Source: Amycolatopsis sp. NBC_01480 | Lineage (GTDB): Bacteria > Actinomycetota > Actinomycetes > Mycobacteriales > Pseudonocardiaceae | Assembly: GCF_036227205.1 (NCBI RefSeq) | Contig: NZ_CP109442.1 | Location: 5,394,001-5,458,000 of the forward strand | Length of the DNA: 64,000 nucleotides | Reading direction: 5' to 3' | The notes under the pieces: generated by a model | Told to the model about the DNA's origin: nothing | The model's input: only the letters and a program-made list of their open reading frames with translations | Database searches by the model: none | Position numbers and translations under genes: made by a program | Shown here: in pieces, positions 45,181-53,163 of the stretch | How the letters are laid out: the number at the start of each line of letters is the position of its first letter | How positions within the stretch are numbered: the first letter of the stretch is position 1

Positions 45181-45686
45181 TGAACGAGACTGCCAGGCAG
45201 CTGCTGGCGCGGATCGAGGCGATCGACACCGCGGCGGCCGAGAACCGGATGCGCGCCGAGTCCTACCGCCACATGGCCGACGAGCTGAAGGACGCCCGGG
45301 GCCAGGCCACCTCGCCGGACGGGGTGGTGACCGTGGTCGCGGGCGCGGGCGGCTCGATCACGTCCATCACCTTCAGCGAGCGGGCCCGCGAGACGGCGCC
45401 TTCGGCGTTGTCGGCCGACGTCATGGGCGCCATCGCCGAGGCGCAGGCGATCGCCGCGCGGATGCAGGCCGACGTCGTCCGCCGGGGCCTGGGCGACACC
45501 GAGCTGCTGGACCGCGTGCTGGATTCCGACGAGCAGCTGTTCGGCGCGGCCCGCCCGTCGGCGGCCGCCACGGCGCCGCTGCCGGTCCAGGCCCCGCCGC
45601 CCGGTGCGCCGGGCCGCCGCCCGGCCCGGCCGGTCGAGGACGAACACGTCGAAGAATTCGTCCTGCGCAAGGAGGGACCGGGCTGA
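45180..45686 (+). CDS. YbaB/EbfC-family protein
   Basis: 168 residues. Residues 1-100 show the YbaB layout: a long N-terminal helix (ARIEAIDTAAAENRMRAES), the short strands GVVTVVAGAGGSITSITF, then a second long helix. Classical YbaB is a nucleoid-associated dimer near dnaX-recR, but paralogues beside WxG genes are common in actinobacteria and may be T7SS accessory proteins instead. The tail is Pro/Ala-rich and ends in an acidic segment (EDEHVEEFV). Confidence 0.8.
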   Translation: MNETARQLLARIEAIDTAAAENRMRAESYRHMADELKDARGQATSPDGVVTVVAGAGGSITSITFSERARETAPSALSADVMGAIAEAQAIAARMQADVVRRGLGDTELLDRVLDSDEQLFGAARPSAAATAPLPVQAPPPGAPGRRPARPVEDEHVEEFVLRKEGPG

Positions 45687-46426
45687 TGAGCACCGGGGCG
45701 ATCATCGCGATCGCGGTCGGCGGCACGGTGATCTTCGGTGCCGCGATCGTCGCCTTCGTGCTGTGGATCATGCGGATGAACAAGCGCCAGGAAGCCGGGG
45801 CGCTCGCGCGGCTGGCGGAGGAATCCGCGCGCCGCGGCTGGAAGTTCGAGGAGCGCAACGACTCCTACTGCGCGGTCTACAACGAGGCCGACACCTATAT
45901 CCAGCAAAGCCTGGTCTCGCAGGTGGTCAACCCCGGCGATCCGCTCGCCGGGCGGCTGCGCGCGATCGAGGCGCACGAGATCATCAGCGGGACGCACCGC
46001 GGGCGCCCGTTCCTGGCCGCCCGGTTCAAGGTGACCAGGCCGGGCCCGGGCTCGAGCCTGGCCCAGGCGATCTGGGTGCAGGCGCCCGGCCGCGGGCCGG
46101 CGCTGCAGATCAGCCCGTCCGCCGGGGTCGCCAACCGGGTCAACGCCATGGCCGGGCAGGGCGACCTGCAGTTCGGCAACCCGGACTTCGACAACCGCTG
46201 GGAGGTGCACACCGGCGACGAGCGCTTCGCCCGCGCGGTGCTCGCCACGCAGGTGACGAACTTCCTGGCGACCGACACCCGCCAGTTCCGCGGCTTCACG
46301 CTGCTCGGCGCGAACCTCGACTTCTTCGACCAGGTCAGCGACTACCGCGACCCGAAGGAGCTGATCCCCGCGCTCGACCTGCGCTGCGACCTGCTCGACC
46401 TGATCCCCCGTTCCGTCTGGGCCTGA
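45686..46426 (+). CDS. Membrane-anchored protein of unknown function in T7SS operon
   Basis: 246 residues. One N-terminal membrane helix (AIIAIAVGGTVIFGAAIVAFVLWIM, at about 5-28), then a soluble region of about 215 residues facing the cytoplasm if the positive-inside rule holds (MRMNKRQEAG follows the helix). Strands such as HRGRPFLAARFKV and WEVHTGDERFARAVL suggest a DUF3137-like fold, but I cannot assign it firmly. The start overlaps the previous stop by one base. Confidence 0.65.
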   Translation: MSTGAIIAIAVGGTVIFGAAIVAFVLWIMRMNKRQEAGALARLAEESARRGWKFEERNDSYCAVYNEADTYIQQSLVSQVVNPGDPLAGRLRAIEAHEIISGTHRGRPFLAARFKVTRPGPGSSLAQAIWVQAPGRGPALQISPSAGVANRVNAMAGQGDLQFGNPDFDNRWEVHTGDERFARAVLATQVTNFLATDTRQFRGFTLLGANLDFFDQVSDYRDPKELIPALDLRCDLLDLIPRSVWA

Positions 46427-46441
46427 GGAGGCTTACGCTCC

Positions 46442-46765
46442 ATGTTCCGTCCGATGAGGACAGTCACGCTCGCGCTCTGCTGCGCGGGTCTCGTGCTCGG
46501 CGGCTGCTCGGCCAACGTCGAGGTGAACCAGCAGATCGCCAAGGCCGACCTGGAGAAGGGGATCGCCGACGCGTTGCAGCAGTCGGTGGGGCAGCGCCCC
46601 GACTCGATCACCTGCCCGGGCCCGATCAACGCCAAGCAGGGCGAGCACATGCGCTGCGAGCTGGCGGCCGGGTCGACCAAGTACGGGCTCACCGCCACGA
46701 TCAAGTCGGTCGAGGGCAGCAACGCCAAGTACGACGTCCAGGTGGACAACAAGCCCAGCAACTGA
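46442..46765 (+). CDS. DUF4333 lipoprotein
   Basis: 107 residues. Signal peptide with lipobox VLGGC near residue 22, then a small DUF4333-type domain with two cysteines (SITCPGPINAKQGEHMRCEL) and the closing strands YGLTATIKSV and YDVQVDN. The family is common in mycobacteria and relatives and its function is unknown. Last gene of the T7SS-type operon, 15 bases after the membrane protein. Confidence 0.85.
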   Translation: MFRPMRTVTLALCCAGLVLGGCSANVEVNQQIAKADLEKGIADALQQSVGQRPDSITCPGPINAKQGEHMRCELAAGSTKYGLTATIKSVEGSNAKYDVQVDNKPSN

Positions 46766-46810
46766 AAAACCCGGTGACCGCGCGGCCTCGCCGGGCGCAC
46801 ACTCCTGAGC

Positions 46811-47344
46811 GTGCCGCCCGACGAGACCGCCGTGATCATCGAAGGCCCGCGCGTCCACCTGCGCCCGCTCACCGAGCGGGACCGCGACCGGGCGCGGGAC
46901 ATCCTCGCCACCCCGGAAGTCGCGTCGTGGTGGGGTGAAGCCGAGAAAGAGGCCGACGGGCTGCTGGAAGCCGAAGCGGGATTTTCCAGCTATGCCATCG
47001 AGTTCGACGGCGAGACCGTCGGGCTGATCCAGAGTTTCGAGGAACTGGAGCCGCAGTACCGGCACGCCGGCATCGACATCGCCGTCGACCCGCGGTGGCA
47101 CGGCCGGGGCTTCGGCGCCGAGGCGATCCGCGTGCTCGCCGCGCACCTGTTCGCCCAGGGCCACCACCGGCTCACCATCGACCCGGCGGTGGCCAACACT
47201 CGGGCCGTGCACGTGTACGAGAAGCTCGGCTTCCGGCCGGTCGGCGTGCTGCGGTCGTACGAGCGCGGGCCCGACGGCACGTGGCACGACGGGCTGCTGA
47301 TGGACCTGCTGGCCGGTGAACTCGTGGGCGGCTCTGCTCGCTGA
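46811..47344 (+). CDS. GNAT acetyltransferase (AacA4-like)
   Basis: 177 residues, GTG start. N-terminal RVHLRPLTERDRDRARDIL, then IDIAVDPRWHGRGFGAEAIRVL with the CoA loop GRGFGAEA, and NTRAVHVYEKLGFRPVGVLRSYERG: the pattern of the aminoglycoside-6'-type and ribosomal-protein acetyltransferase branch. Similarity alone does not show drug acetylation. It follows the DUF4333 gene by 45 bases. The 3' end lies within a terminator stem. Confidence 0.82.
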   Translation: MPPDETAVIIEGPRVHLRPLTERDRDRARDILATPEVASWWGEAEKEADGLLEAEAGFSSYAIEFDGETVGLIQSFEELEPQYRHAGIDIAVDPRWHGRGFGAEAIRVLAAHLFAQGHHRLTIDPAVANTRAVHVYEKLGFRPVGVLRSYERGPDGTWHDGLLMDLLAGELVGGSAR

Positions 47345-47357
47345 CGCCGCCCACGAG
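47321..47357. terminator. Bidirectional terminator between GNAT and IclR genes
   Basis: CTCGTGGGCGGC (47321-47332) and GCCGCCCACGAG (47346-47357), perfect 12-bp arms with a 13-base loop. The left arm lies inside the last codons of the acetyltransferase gene; the convergent iclR-type gene ends 6 bases to the right. Confidence 0.8.
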
Positions 47358-47362
47358 CGGGT

Positions 47363-48127
47363 TCAGGCGGGCGGCAGCTGTTGCGAGAGCCGGTCCGCGA
47401 TCTTCTGCACCACCGGCGCGATGTGCGCCACCGCGTCCGCGGTCAGCCGTCCCGACGGGCCGGACACCGAAACCGCGGCGGGCACCGGCGCGCCGGGCAC
47501 GGCCACCGCGATGCAGCGGACGCCCAGCTCCTGCTCGGCCTCGTCCAGCGCGTAGCCCTGGCCCGCGATCCGGGTCAGCTCCGCGGCGAGCGCGTCCGGG
47601 TCGGTGAAGGTGTGTTCGGTGTAGGCGGGCATGCCGGTGCGGTCGAGCAGCGCGGTGACGTCTTCGGCGGGCAGTTGCGCGAGCATCGCCTTCCCGACCC
47701 CGGTGCCGTGCGGCAGCAGCCGCCGGCCGACTTCGGTGAACATCCGCATCGAGTGCTTGGACGGCACCTGCGCCACGTACACCACCTCGTCGCGTTCCAG
47801 CACCGCGAGGTTGGCCGTCTCGCCGACCTCCTCCACCAGCTCGACCAGCAGCGGGCGCGCCCAGGCGCCGAACTGCATGCTGGCGTTCTCGCCGAGCCGG
47901 ATCAGCCGGGCGCCGAGGGCGTACCGGCGGTTGGTGTTCTGCCGCACGTAGCCGAGGTCGACCAGCGTCCGGATCAGCCGGTGGATCGTCGGCATCGGCA
48001 GCCCGGACAGCGTCGCGAGCTCCGAGAGACTGGCCTCCCCGCCGGTGTCGGCGAGGTGTTCCAGCAGCTCGAAGGCGCGTTGCAGGGACTGGACGCCGCC
48101 GTCTCGTCCGCTTTTCTCAGCCGCCAC
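47363..48127 (-). CDS. IclR-family regulator, likely AllR-like
   Basis: 254 residues from the GTG at 48127, six bases after AGGAGG; an upstream frame to 48154 has no such site. Winged helix in the first 70 residues (ASLSELATLSGLPMPTIHRLIRTLVDLGYV), then the IclR effector domain with GVGKAMLAQLP and ELGVRCIAVAVP, the effector-contacting segments. Divergent from malate synthase, whose promoter holds a matching palindrome. In Streptomyces an IclR-type protein (AllR) controls allantoin genes and a malate synthase; by analogy this one may respond to allantoin or glyoxylate. Confidence 0.85.
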   Translation of the reverse strand: MAAEKSGRDGGVQSLQRAFELLEHLADTGGEASLSELATLSGLPMPTIHRLIRTLVDLGYVRQNTNRRYALGARLIRLGENASMQFGAWARPLLVELVEEVGETANLAVLERDEVVYVAQVPSKHSMRMFTEVGRRLLPHGTGVGKAMLAQLPAEDVTALLDRTGMPAYTEHTFTDPDALAAELTRIAGQGYALDEAEQELGVRCIAVAVPGAPVPAAVSVSGPSGRLTADAVAHIAPVVQKIADRLSQQLPPA

Positions 48128-48160
48128 CGTGGTCCTCCTCACAGGTCCGGGCACTGCCGT

Positions 48161-48189
48161 TTGAGCTTCCGCTATGCAGAAACTATAGT
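48161..48189 (+). promoter_or_regulatory. Malate synthase promoter with operator in its spacer
   Basis: TTGAGC (48161-48166) and TATAGT (48184-48189) are separated by 17 bases, a good housekeeping-type promoter. The spacer and edge contain the partly symmetric TTCCGCTATGCAGAAA (48167-48182), with TTC/GAA ends like IclR-type operators. A repressor there would block RNA polymerase. Confidence 0.6.
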
Positions 48190-48244
48190 CCGTCAGGTAA
48201 AAACCGTAGGGACGTTATCCAAAGAACGACTCGGGGTGTTTCGC

Positions 48245-49819
48245 ATGTCTGAAGTCCAGGTCCTCGGCGGCTCTGTCGAGCGCGGCGACGAGATCCTGAC
48301 GCCGGAAGCCCTCGCCTTCCTGGCGGGGCTGCACGACGCGTTCGCGGGCCGCCGGGACGAACTGCTGCTCGCCCGCGGCAAGCGCCGCGAGGAGGCCCGC
48401 ACCACCGGCCGGCTCGACTTCCTGCCGGAGACCCAGGCGATCCGCGAGGGCGACTGGCAGGTCGCCGGGGCGCCGCCGGCGCTGCGCGACCGCCGGGTGG
48501 AGATCACCGGCCCGACCGACCGCAAGATGACCATCAACGCGCTCAACTCCGGCGCCAAGGTGTGGCTCGCCGACTTCGAGGACGCGAACACCCCGCACTG
48601 GGCGAACGTGGTCTCCGGCCAGGTCAACCTGCGTGACGCGGTCCGCGGCGACATCACGCTGGAGAGCGGCGGCAAGAGCTACGCGCTGAAGGACGACGTC
48701 GAGCACGCCACCATCGTGGTCCGCCCGCGCGGCTGGCACCTCGACGAGCGCAACCTGACCTTCGGCGGGCGCAAGGGCGTCGGCGCGCTGGTCGACTTCG
48801 GCCTGTACTTCTTCCACAACGCGGCCGAATTGCTCAAGCGCGGCAAGGGCCCGTACTTCTACCTGCCGAAGATGGAGAGCCACCTCGAGGCGCGGCTGTG
48901 GAACGACGTGTTCACCCACGCCGAGAAGGAACTCGGCATCGAGCACGGCACCGTCCGCGCGACCGTGCTGATCGAGACCATCCCGGCCGCGTTCGAGATG
49001 GAGGAGATCCTCTACGAGCTGCGCGAGCACGCCTCGGGCCTGAACGCGGGCCGCTGGGACTACCTGTTCAGCGTGATCAAGTACTTCCGCGACGCCGGCG
49101 AGAAGTTCGTGCTGCCGGACCGCAACTCGGTCACCATGACCGCGCCGTTCATGCGCGCCTACACCGAGCTGCTGGTGCGCACCTGCCACAAGCGCGGCGC
49201 GTTCGCGATCGGCGGCATGGCCGCGTTCATCCCGAGCAAGGACCCGGCGGTCAACGAGGGCGCGTTCAAGAAGGTCCACGACGACAAGGCGCGCGAGGCC
49301 GGCGACGGCTTCGACGGCTCGTGGGTCGCGCACCCGGGCATGGTTTCGCTCTGCCGCGAGGAGTTCGACAAGGTGCTCGGCGACAAGCCGAACCAGCTCG
49401 AGCGCACCCGCGACGAGGTCAGCGTGACCGCCGACCAGCTGCTGGACGTCGCTTCGACGCCGGGCAGCGCCACCGCGGCCGGCCTGCGCGCCGCCGTCGA
49501 GGTCGGCATCCGTTACATCGCCTCGTGGCTCAGCGGCAACGGCGCGGCGGCCATCCACAACCTGATGGAGGACGCCGCCACCGCCGAGATCTCGCGTTCG
49601 CAGGTCTGGCAGTGGGTGAAGAACGGCACGGTGCTCGACACCGGCGACCGGGTGACCGCGGAGCTGGTGCGCGGCGTGCTGGCCGACGTCCGCGGCGAGC
49701 TGGCCGCCGACGTCAAGGAAGAGCTGCTGACCCCGGCTGTCGAGCTGTTCGAGCAGGTCGCGCTGGCCGAGGAGTTCCCGGACTTCCTCACGCTCCCGGC
49801 CTACGAGCGCATCAAGTAA
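48245..49819 (+). CDS. aceB: Malate synthase A
   Basis: 524 residues. It condenses glyoxylate with acetyl-CoA to malate. Family segments: LNSGAKVWLADFEDANTPHW near the N-terminal third, LPKMESHLEARLWNDVF, the malate synthase signature TIPAAFEMEEILYELREH followed by NAGRWDYLFS, MAAFIPSKDP, and the C-terminal ISRSQVWQW helix. Isocitrate lyase is absent from the window; the glyoxylate source is more likely purine/ureide degradation. Its stop overlaps the next ATG (TAATG). Confidence 0.96.
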   Translation: MSEVQVLGGSVERGDEILTPEALAFLAGLHDAFAGRRDELLLARGKRREEARTTGRLDFLPETQAIREGDWQVAGAPPALRDRRVEITGPTDRKMTINALNSGAKVWLADFEDANTPHWANVVSGQVNLRDAVRGDITLESGGKSYALKDDVEHATIVVRPRGWHLDERNLTFGGRKGVGALVDFGLYFFHNAAELLKRGKGPYFYLPKMESHLEARLWNDVFTHAEKELGIEHGTVRATVLIETIPAAFEMEEILYELREHASGLNAGRWDYLFSVIKYFRDAGEKFVLPDRNSVTMTAPFMRAYTELLVRTCHKRGAFAIGGMAAFIPSKDPAVNEGAFKKVHDDKAREAGDGFDGSWVAHPGMVSLCREEFDKVLGDKPNQLERTRDEVSVTADQLLDVASTPGSATAAGLRAAVEVGIRYIASWLSGNGAAAIHNLMEDAATAEISRSQVWQWVKNGTVLDTGDRVTAELVRGVLADVRGELAADVKEELLTPAVELFEQVALAEEFPDFLTLPAYERIK

Positions 49820-51012
49820 TGGGCGGCCGGCTCTCCGAGGACGTTTACACCAGCGCGGACGCGCGGCTCGCGGATGCGGACGCGCGCGTCGCGGCGCTGT
49901 ACCCCGGCGAGCCGCCGGGTCGCCGGCCCGTGCACACCGTGTACGTGCCGGCGTCCCAGTACCGCACGCGCCTGGTCGCCGACTGGGGCAAGCGGGCCAT
50001 GCGGGTGTTCATCGAGGAGGGCGACCGGCTCGGCCTCACCCCGGACGTCGCTGAGCGCGTGCGCGCCAAGCTGCTCACCGAGCCGATCGAGGATCTGCGG
50101 ATCGACTTCGAGGACGGCTACGGAAACCCGGGCGACGCCGCGGAGGACGCCGCCGCGCTGGCCGCCGGGCAGACGCTCGCGACCACCGGCGGCACGCCGT
50201 TTGTCGGGATCCGGTTCAAGAGCTTCGAGGCCGCGACGCGCCGACGCGGCATCCGCACGCTCGACCTGTTCCTCTCCGGCCTGCTGGAGAACGGCCCGTT
50301 GCCCGGCGGTTTTGTCGTCACGCTGCCCAAGGTGACGGCCGTCGAACAGGTTGAAGTAGCCGCGGATGTGTTGGCACGCCTGGAATCCGCGTACGAACTC
50401 GACGAGGGCTCGTTGCGCTTCGAGGTGCAGATCGAGACCGCGCAGTCGATCCTCGCCCACGACGGGACGGTTTCGGTCGCGCGCATCATCCAGGCCGCGG
50501 CCGGGCGCTGCTCCGGCCTGCACTACGGCACCTACGACTACAGTGCGGGCCTCGGCATCGCCGCCGCGTACCAGAGCATGGAGCACCCGGCCGCGGACTT
50601 CGCCAAGCAGCTCATGCAGGTCGCCGCCGCGGGCACGGGTGTGCGGCTGTCCGACGGCTCCACCAACAAACTGCCGGTCGGCGACGCCCTGCCCACGGCC
50701 TGGGCCGAGCACCTCCGCCTGGTGCGGCGCTCGCTGGAGAACGGCTTCTACCAGGGCTGGGACCTGCACCCGCACCAGCTGCCGACCCGCTTCGCGGCGA
50801 CGTACGCCTTCTACCGCGAAGGCTTCCCGGACGCGGCGAAGCGGCTTCGCGACTACGCCGACCAGACGTCCGGCGGTGTCCTCGACGAGCCCGCGACGGC
50901 CGAAGCGCTCGCGCGGTACCTGCTCGGCGGCCTGTATTGCGGCGCGCTGGAGGAGTCCGAGCTGCCGTTCGACCGGGTGGAGCTGGACCGCTACGCCCGG
51001 CGCCTCGCCTGA
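49819..51012 (+). CDS. DUF6986 protein (HpcH/HpaI-citrate lyase-like barrel)
   Basis: 397 residues. The barrel strand LRIDFEDGYG carries the acidic metal ligands, FVVTLPKV and FEVQIETAQSIL provide the following strands and a Glu, and GLHYGTYDYSAGLGI is the C-terminal metal region. This is the aldolase/citrate-lyase-beta superfamily, related in fold to malate synthase itself. Coupling to aceB by a one-base overlap suggests a step producing or using glyoxylate or acyl-CoA; the reaction is unknown. Confidence 0.8.
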   Translation: MGGRLSEDVYTSADARLADADARVAALYPGEPPGRRPVHTVYVPASQYRTRLVADWGKRAMRVFIEEGDRLGLTPDVAERVRAKLLTEPIEDLRIDFEDGYGNPGDAAEDAAALAAGQTLATTGGTPFVGIRFKSFEAATRRRGIRTLDLFLSGLLENGPLPGGFVVTLPKVTAVEQVEVAADVLARLESAYELDEGSLRFEVQIETAQSILAHDGTVSVARIIQAAAGRCSGLHYGTYDYSAGLGIAAAYQSMEHPAADFAKQLMQVAAAGTGVRLSDGSTNKLPVGDALPTAWAEHLRLVRRSLENGFYQGWDLHPHQLPTRFAATYAFYREGFPDAAKRLRDYADQTSGGVLDEPATAEALARYLLGGLYCGALEESELPFDRVELDRYARRLA

Positions 51013-51026
51013 ACGCGGGACTTTGG

Positions 51027-51081
51027 TGCAGCGGATGACGCTTGACCCGCACTGAGCGAAGGAAAAGCGTCATCCGCTGCA
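51027..51081. repeat. Long perfect hairpin, family D
   Basis: TGCAGCGGATGACGCTT (51027-51043) pairs perfectly with 51065-51081 around a 21-base loop. It starts 15 bases after the DUF6986 stop and 132 bases before htpG, so it may end the aceB operon. No T-run. Confidence 0.75.
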
Positions 51082-51212
51082 TTGCTTTCCGCCGGACGGC
51101 CGTCGGCGACCCGCTCGCCGCCACCAGCACCCGCTGCCTGGCCTGGACGCACCGGGCCCGAAGCCGCTTGGGTAGAATTCCGGCGGTCTTTGCGCAGGGT
51201 GGGAAGGAAGAC

Positions 51213-53108
51213 ATGTCGGTCGAAACACGGGAATTCCAGTCCGAGGCACGCCAGCTGCTGCAGTTGATGATCCATTCGATCTACTCGAACAAGGACATCT
51301 TCCTGAGGGAGCTCGTCTCGAACGCTTCGGACGCGCTGGACAAGCTGCGCCTGGAGTCGTACCGGGACAAGGATCTGCAGGCGGACACCGATGACCTGCA
51401 CATCGAGATCGCGATCGACGCCGAGGCCCGCACGCTCACCGTGCGCGACAACGGGATCGGCATGAGCCGCGACGACGTGGTCGGCCTGATCGGCACCATC
51501 GCGAAGTCCGGCACCGCCGAGTTCCTGCGCAAGCTGAAGGAGTCGCAGGACGCGGCCGGCTCGCAGGACCTGATCGGCCAGTTCGGCGTCGGCTTCTACT
51601 CGAGCTTCATGGTCGCGGACAAGGTCACCCTGGTGAGCCGCCGCGCGGGCACGGACGAGGGCGTCCGCTGGGAGTCCGAGGGCGAGGGCACCTACACGAT
51701 CGAACCGGTCGAGGACGCGCCGCAGGGCACCGCCGTCACGCTGCACCTGAAGCCGGCCGACGACGAGGACCACCTCTTCGACTACACGTCGCCGTGGAAG
51801 GTCCGCGAGATCGTCAAGCGGTACTCGGACTTCATCACCTGGCCGGTCCGGATGGTGAAGCAGAACCCGCTGGAGCCCGACAGCGCCGAAGACACTGCCG
51901 AGGCGCCCGAGCTGGAGACGGTCAACTCGCGCAAGGCGCTGTGGGCGCGGCCGTCTTCGGAGGTCTCCGAGGACGAGTACCACGAGTTCTACAAGCACAT
52001 CAGCCACGACTGGAACAACCCGCTCGAGACCGTCCGGATGCAGGCGGAGGGCACGTTCGAGTACCAGGCGCTGCTGTTCATCCCGGCGCAGGCGCCGGTG
52101 GACCTGTTCATGCGCGACAGCAAGCGCGGCGTGCAGCTGTACGTCAAGCGCGTGTTCATCATGGACGACTGCGAAGCGCTGATGCCGAACTACCTGCGCT
52201 TCGTGAAGGGTGTTGTCGACGCGCAGGACCTTTCGCTGAACGTCTCGCGCGAGATCCTGCAGCAGGACCGGCAGATCCGGATGATCCGGCGGCGGCTGGA
52301 GAAGAAGGTGCTGTCCACGGTCAAGACGATGATGACCGAGGACGCCGAGAAGTACGCGACGTTCTGGCGCGAGTTCGGCCGCGCGGTCAAGGAGGGCCTG
52401 CTCGACGACCCGGAGAACCGCGAGTCGATCCTGGAGATCTCCTCGTTCGCCTCCACCGAGGACGCCGAGAAGCCGACCTCGCTGCGCGACTACGTGGCGC
52501 GGATGAAGGACGGCCAGGAGCACATCTACTACATCACCGGCGAGTCGCGCACGACGATCGAGAACTCGCCGCACCTGGAAGCGTTCCGCGCCAAGGGTTA
52601 CGAGGTGCTGATCCTGACCGACCCGGTCGACGAGATGTGGGTCGACTCGGTGCCGGGCTTCGACGGCAAGCCGCTGCAGTCCGTGGCCAAGGGCGAGGTG
52701 GAGCTGGACCCGGCGTCGCAGGAGCAGCAGACCGAGTACACCGACCTGCTGTCCTGGATGACGACCACGCTCGAGGACACCGTCAAGGAGGTCCGGCTCT
52801 CGTCGCGGCTGACCACCTCGCCCTCGTGCATCGTCGGCGACACGAACGACCTCACGCCGACGCTCGAGAAGATGTACCGCGCGATGGGCCAGGAAATGCC
52901 GCAGATCAAGCGGATCCTGGAGCTGAACCCGGAGCACCCGCTGGTCACCGGCCTGCGCGAGGCCCGCGTGGCGAACCCGGACGACGCGTCGCTGGGCGAG
53001 ACCGCGGAGCTGCTGTACGGCATGGCGCTACTCGCCGAGGGCGGCGAGCTGGCCGACCCGGGGCGGTTCCTGAAGCTGGTCGCCGACCGGGCGGCGAAGG
53101 CGCTGTAA
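51213..53108 (+). CDS. htpG: Molecular chaperone HtpG (Hsp90)
   Basis: 631 residues from ATG 51213 with GGAAGGAAG upstream. N-terminal GHKL ATPase: [30 protein letters not shown] and [17 protein letters not shown]; the middle domain has [20 protein letters not shown] and [11 protein letters not shown]; the C-terminal dimerisation part ends in [19 protein letters not shown]-dependent protein folding chaperone. Monocistronic; its stop codon forms the edge of a family A hairpin. Confidence 0.97.
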
Positions 53109-53163
53109 AAAGCTCGTGAGTGTTTATGACGGTTCTAACCGTCATAAACACTCACGAGCTTTT
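53108..53163. repeat. Long perfect hairpin, family A copy 3 (bidirectional terminator)
   Basis: Core 53113-53158, arm CTCGTGAGTGTTTA-TGA-CGGTT, centre CT. Flanking AAAAG/CTTTT extends the perfect stem to 27 bp (53108-53134 with 53137-53163), and T-runs on both sides make it a good two-way terminator. It starts at the last base of the htpG stop and contains the last codons and stop of the convergent PucR gene. Confidence 0.88.

Noticed and set aside
46811..47344. Aminoglycoside resistance acetyltransferase
   Set aside because: Similarity is only to the broad GNAT branch; context is not a resistance locus.
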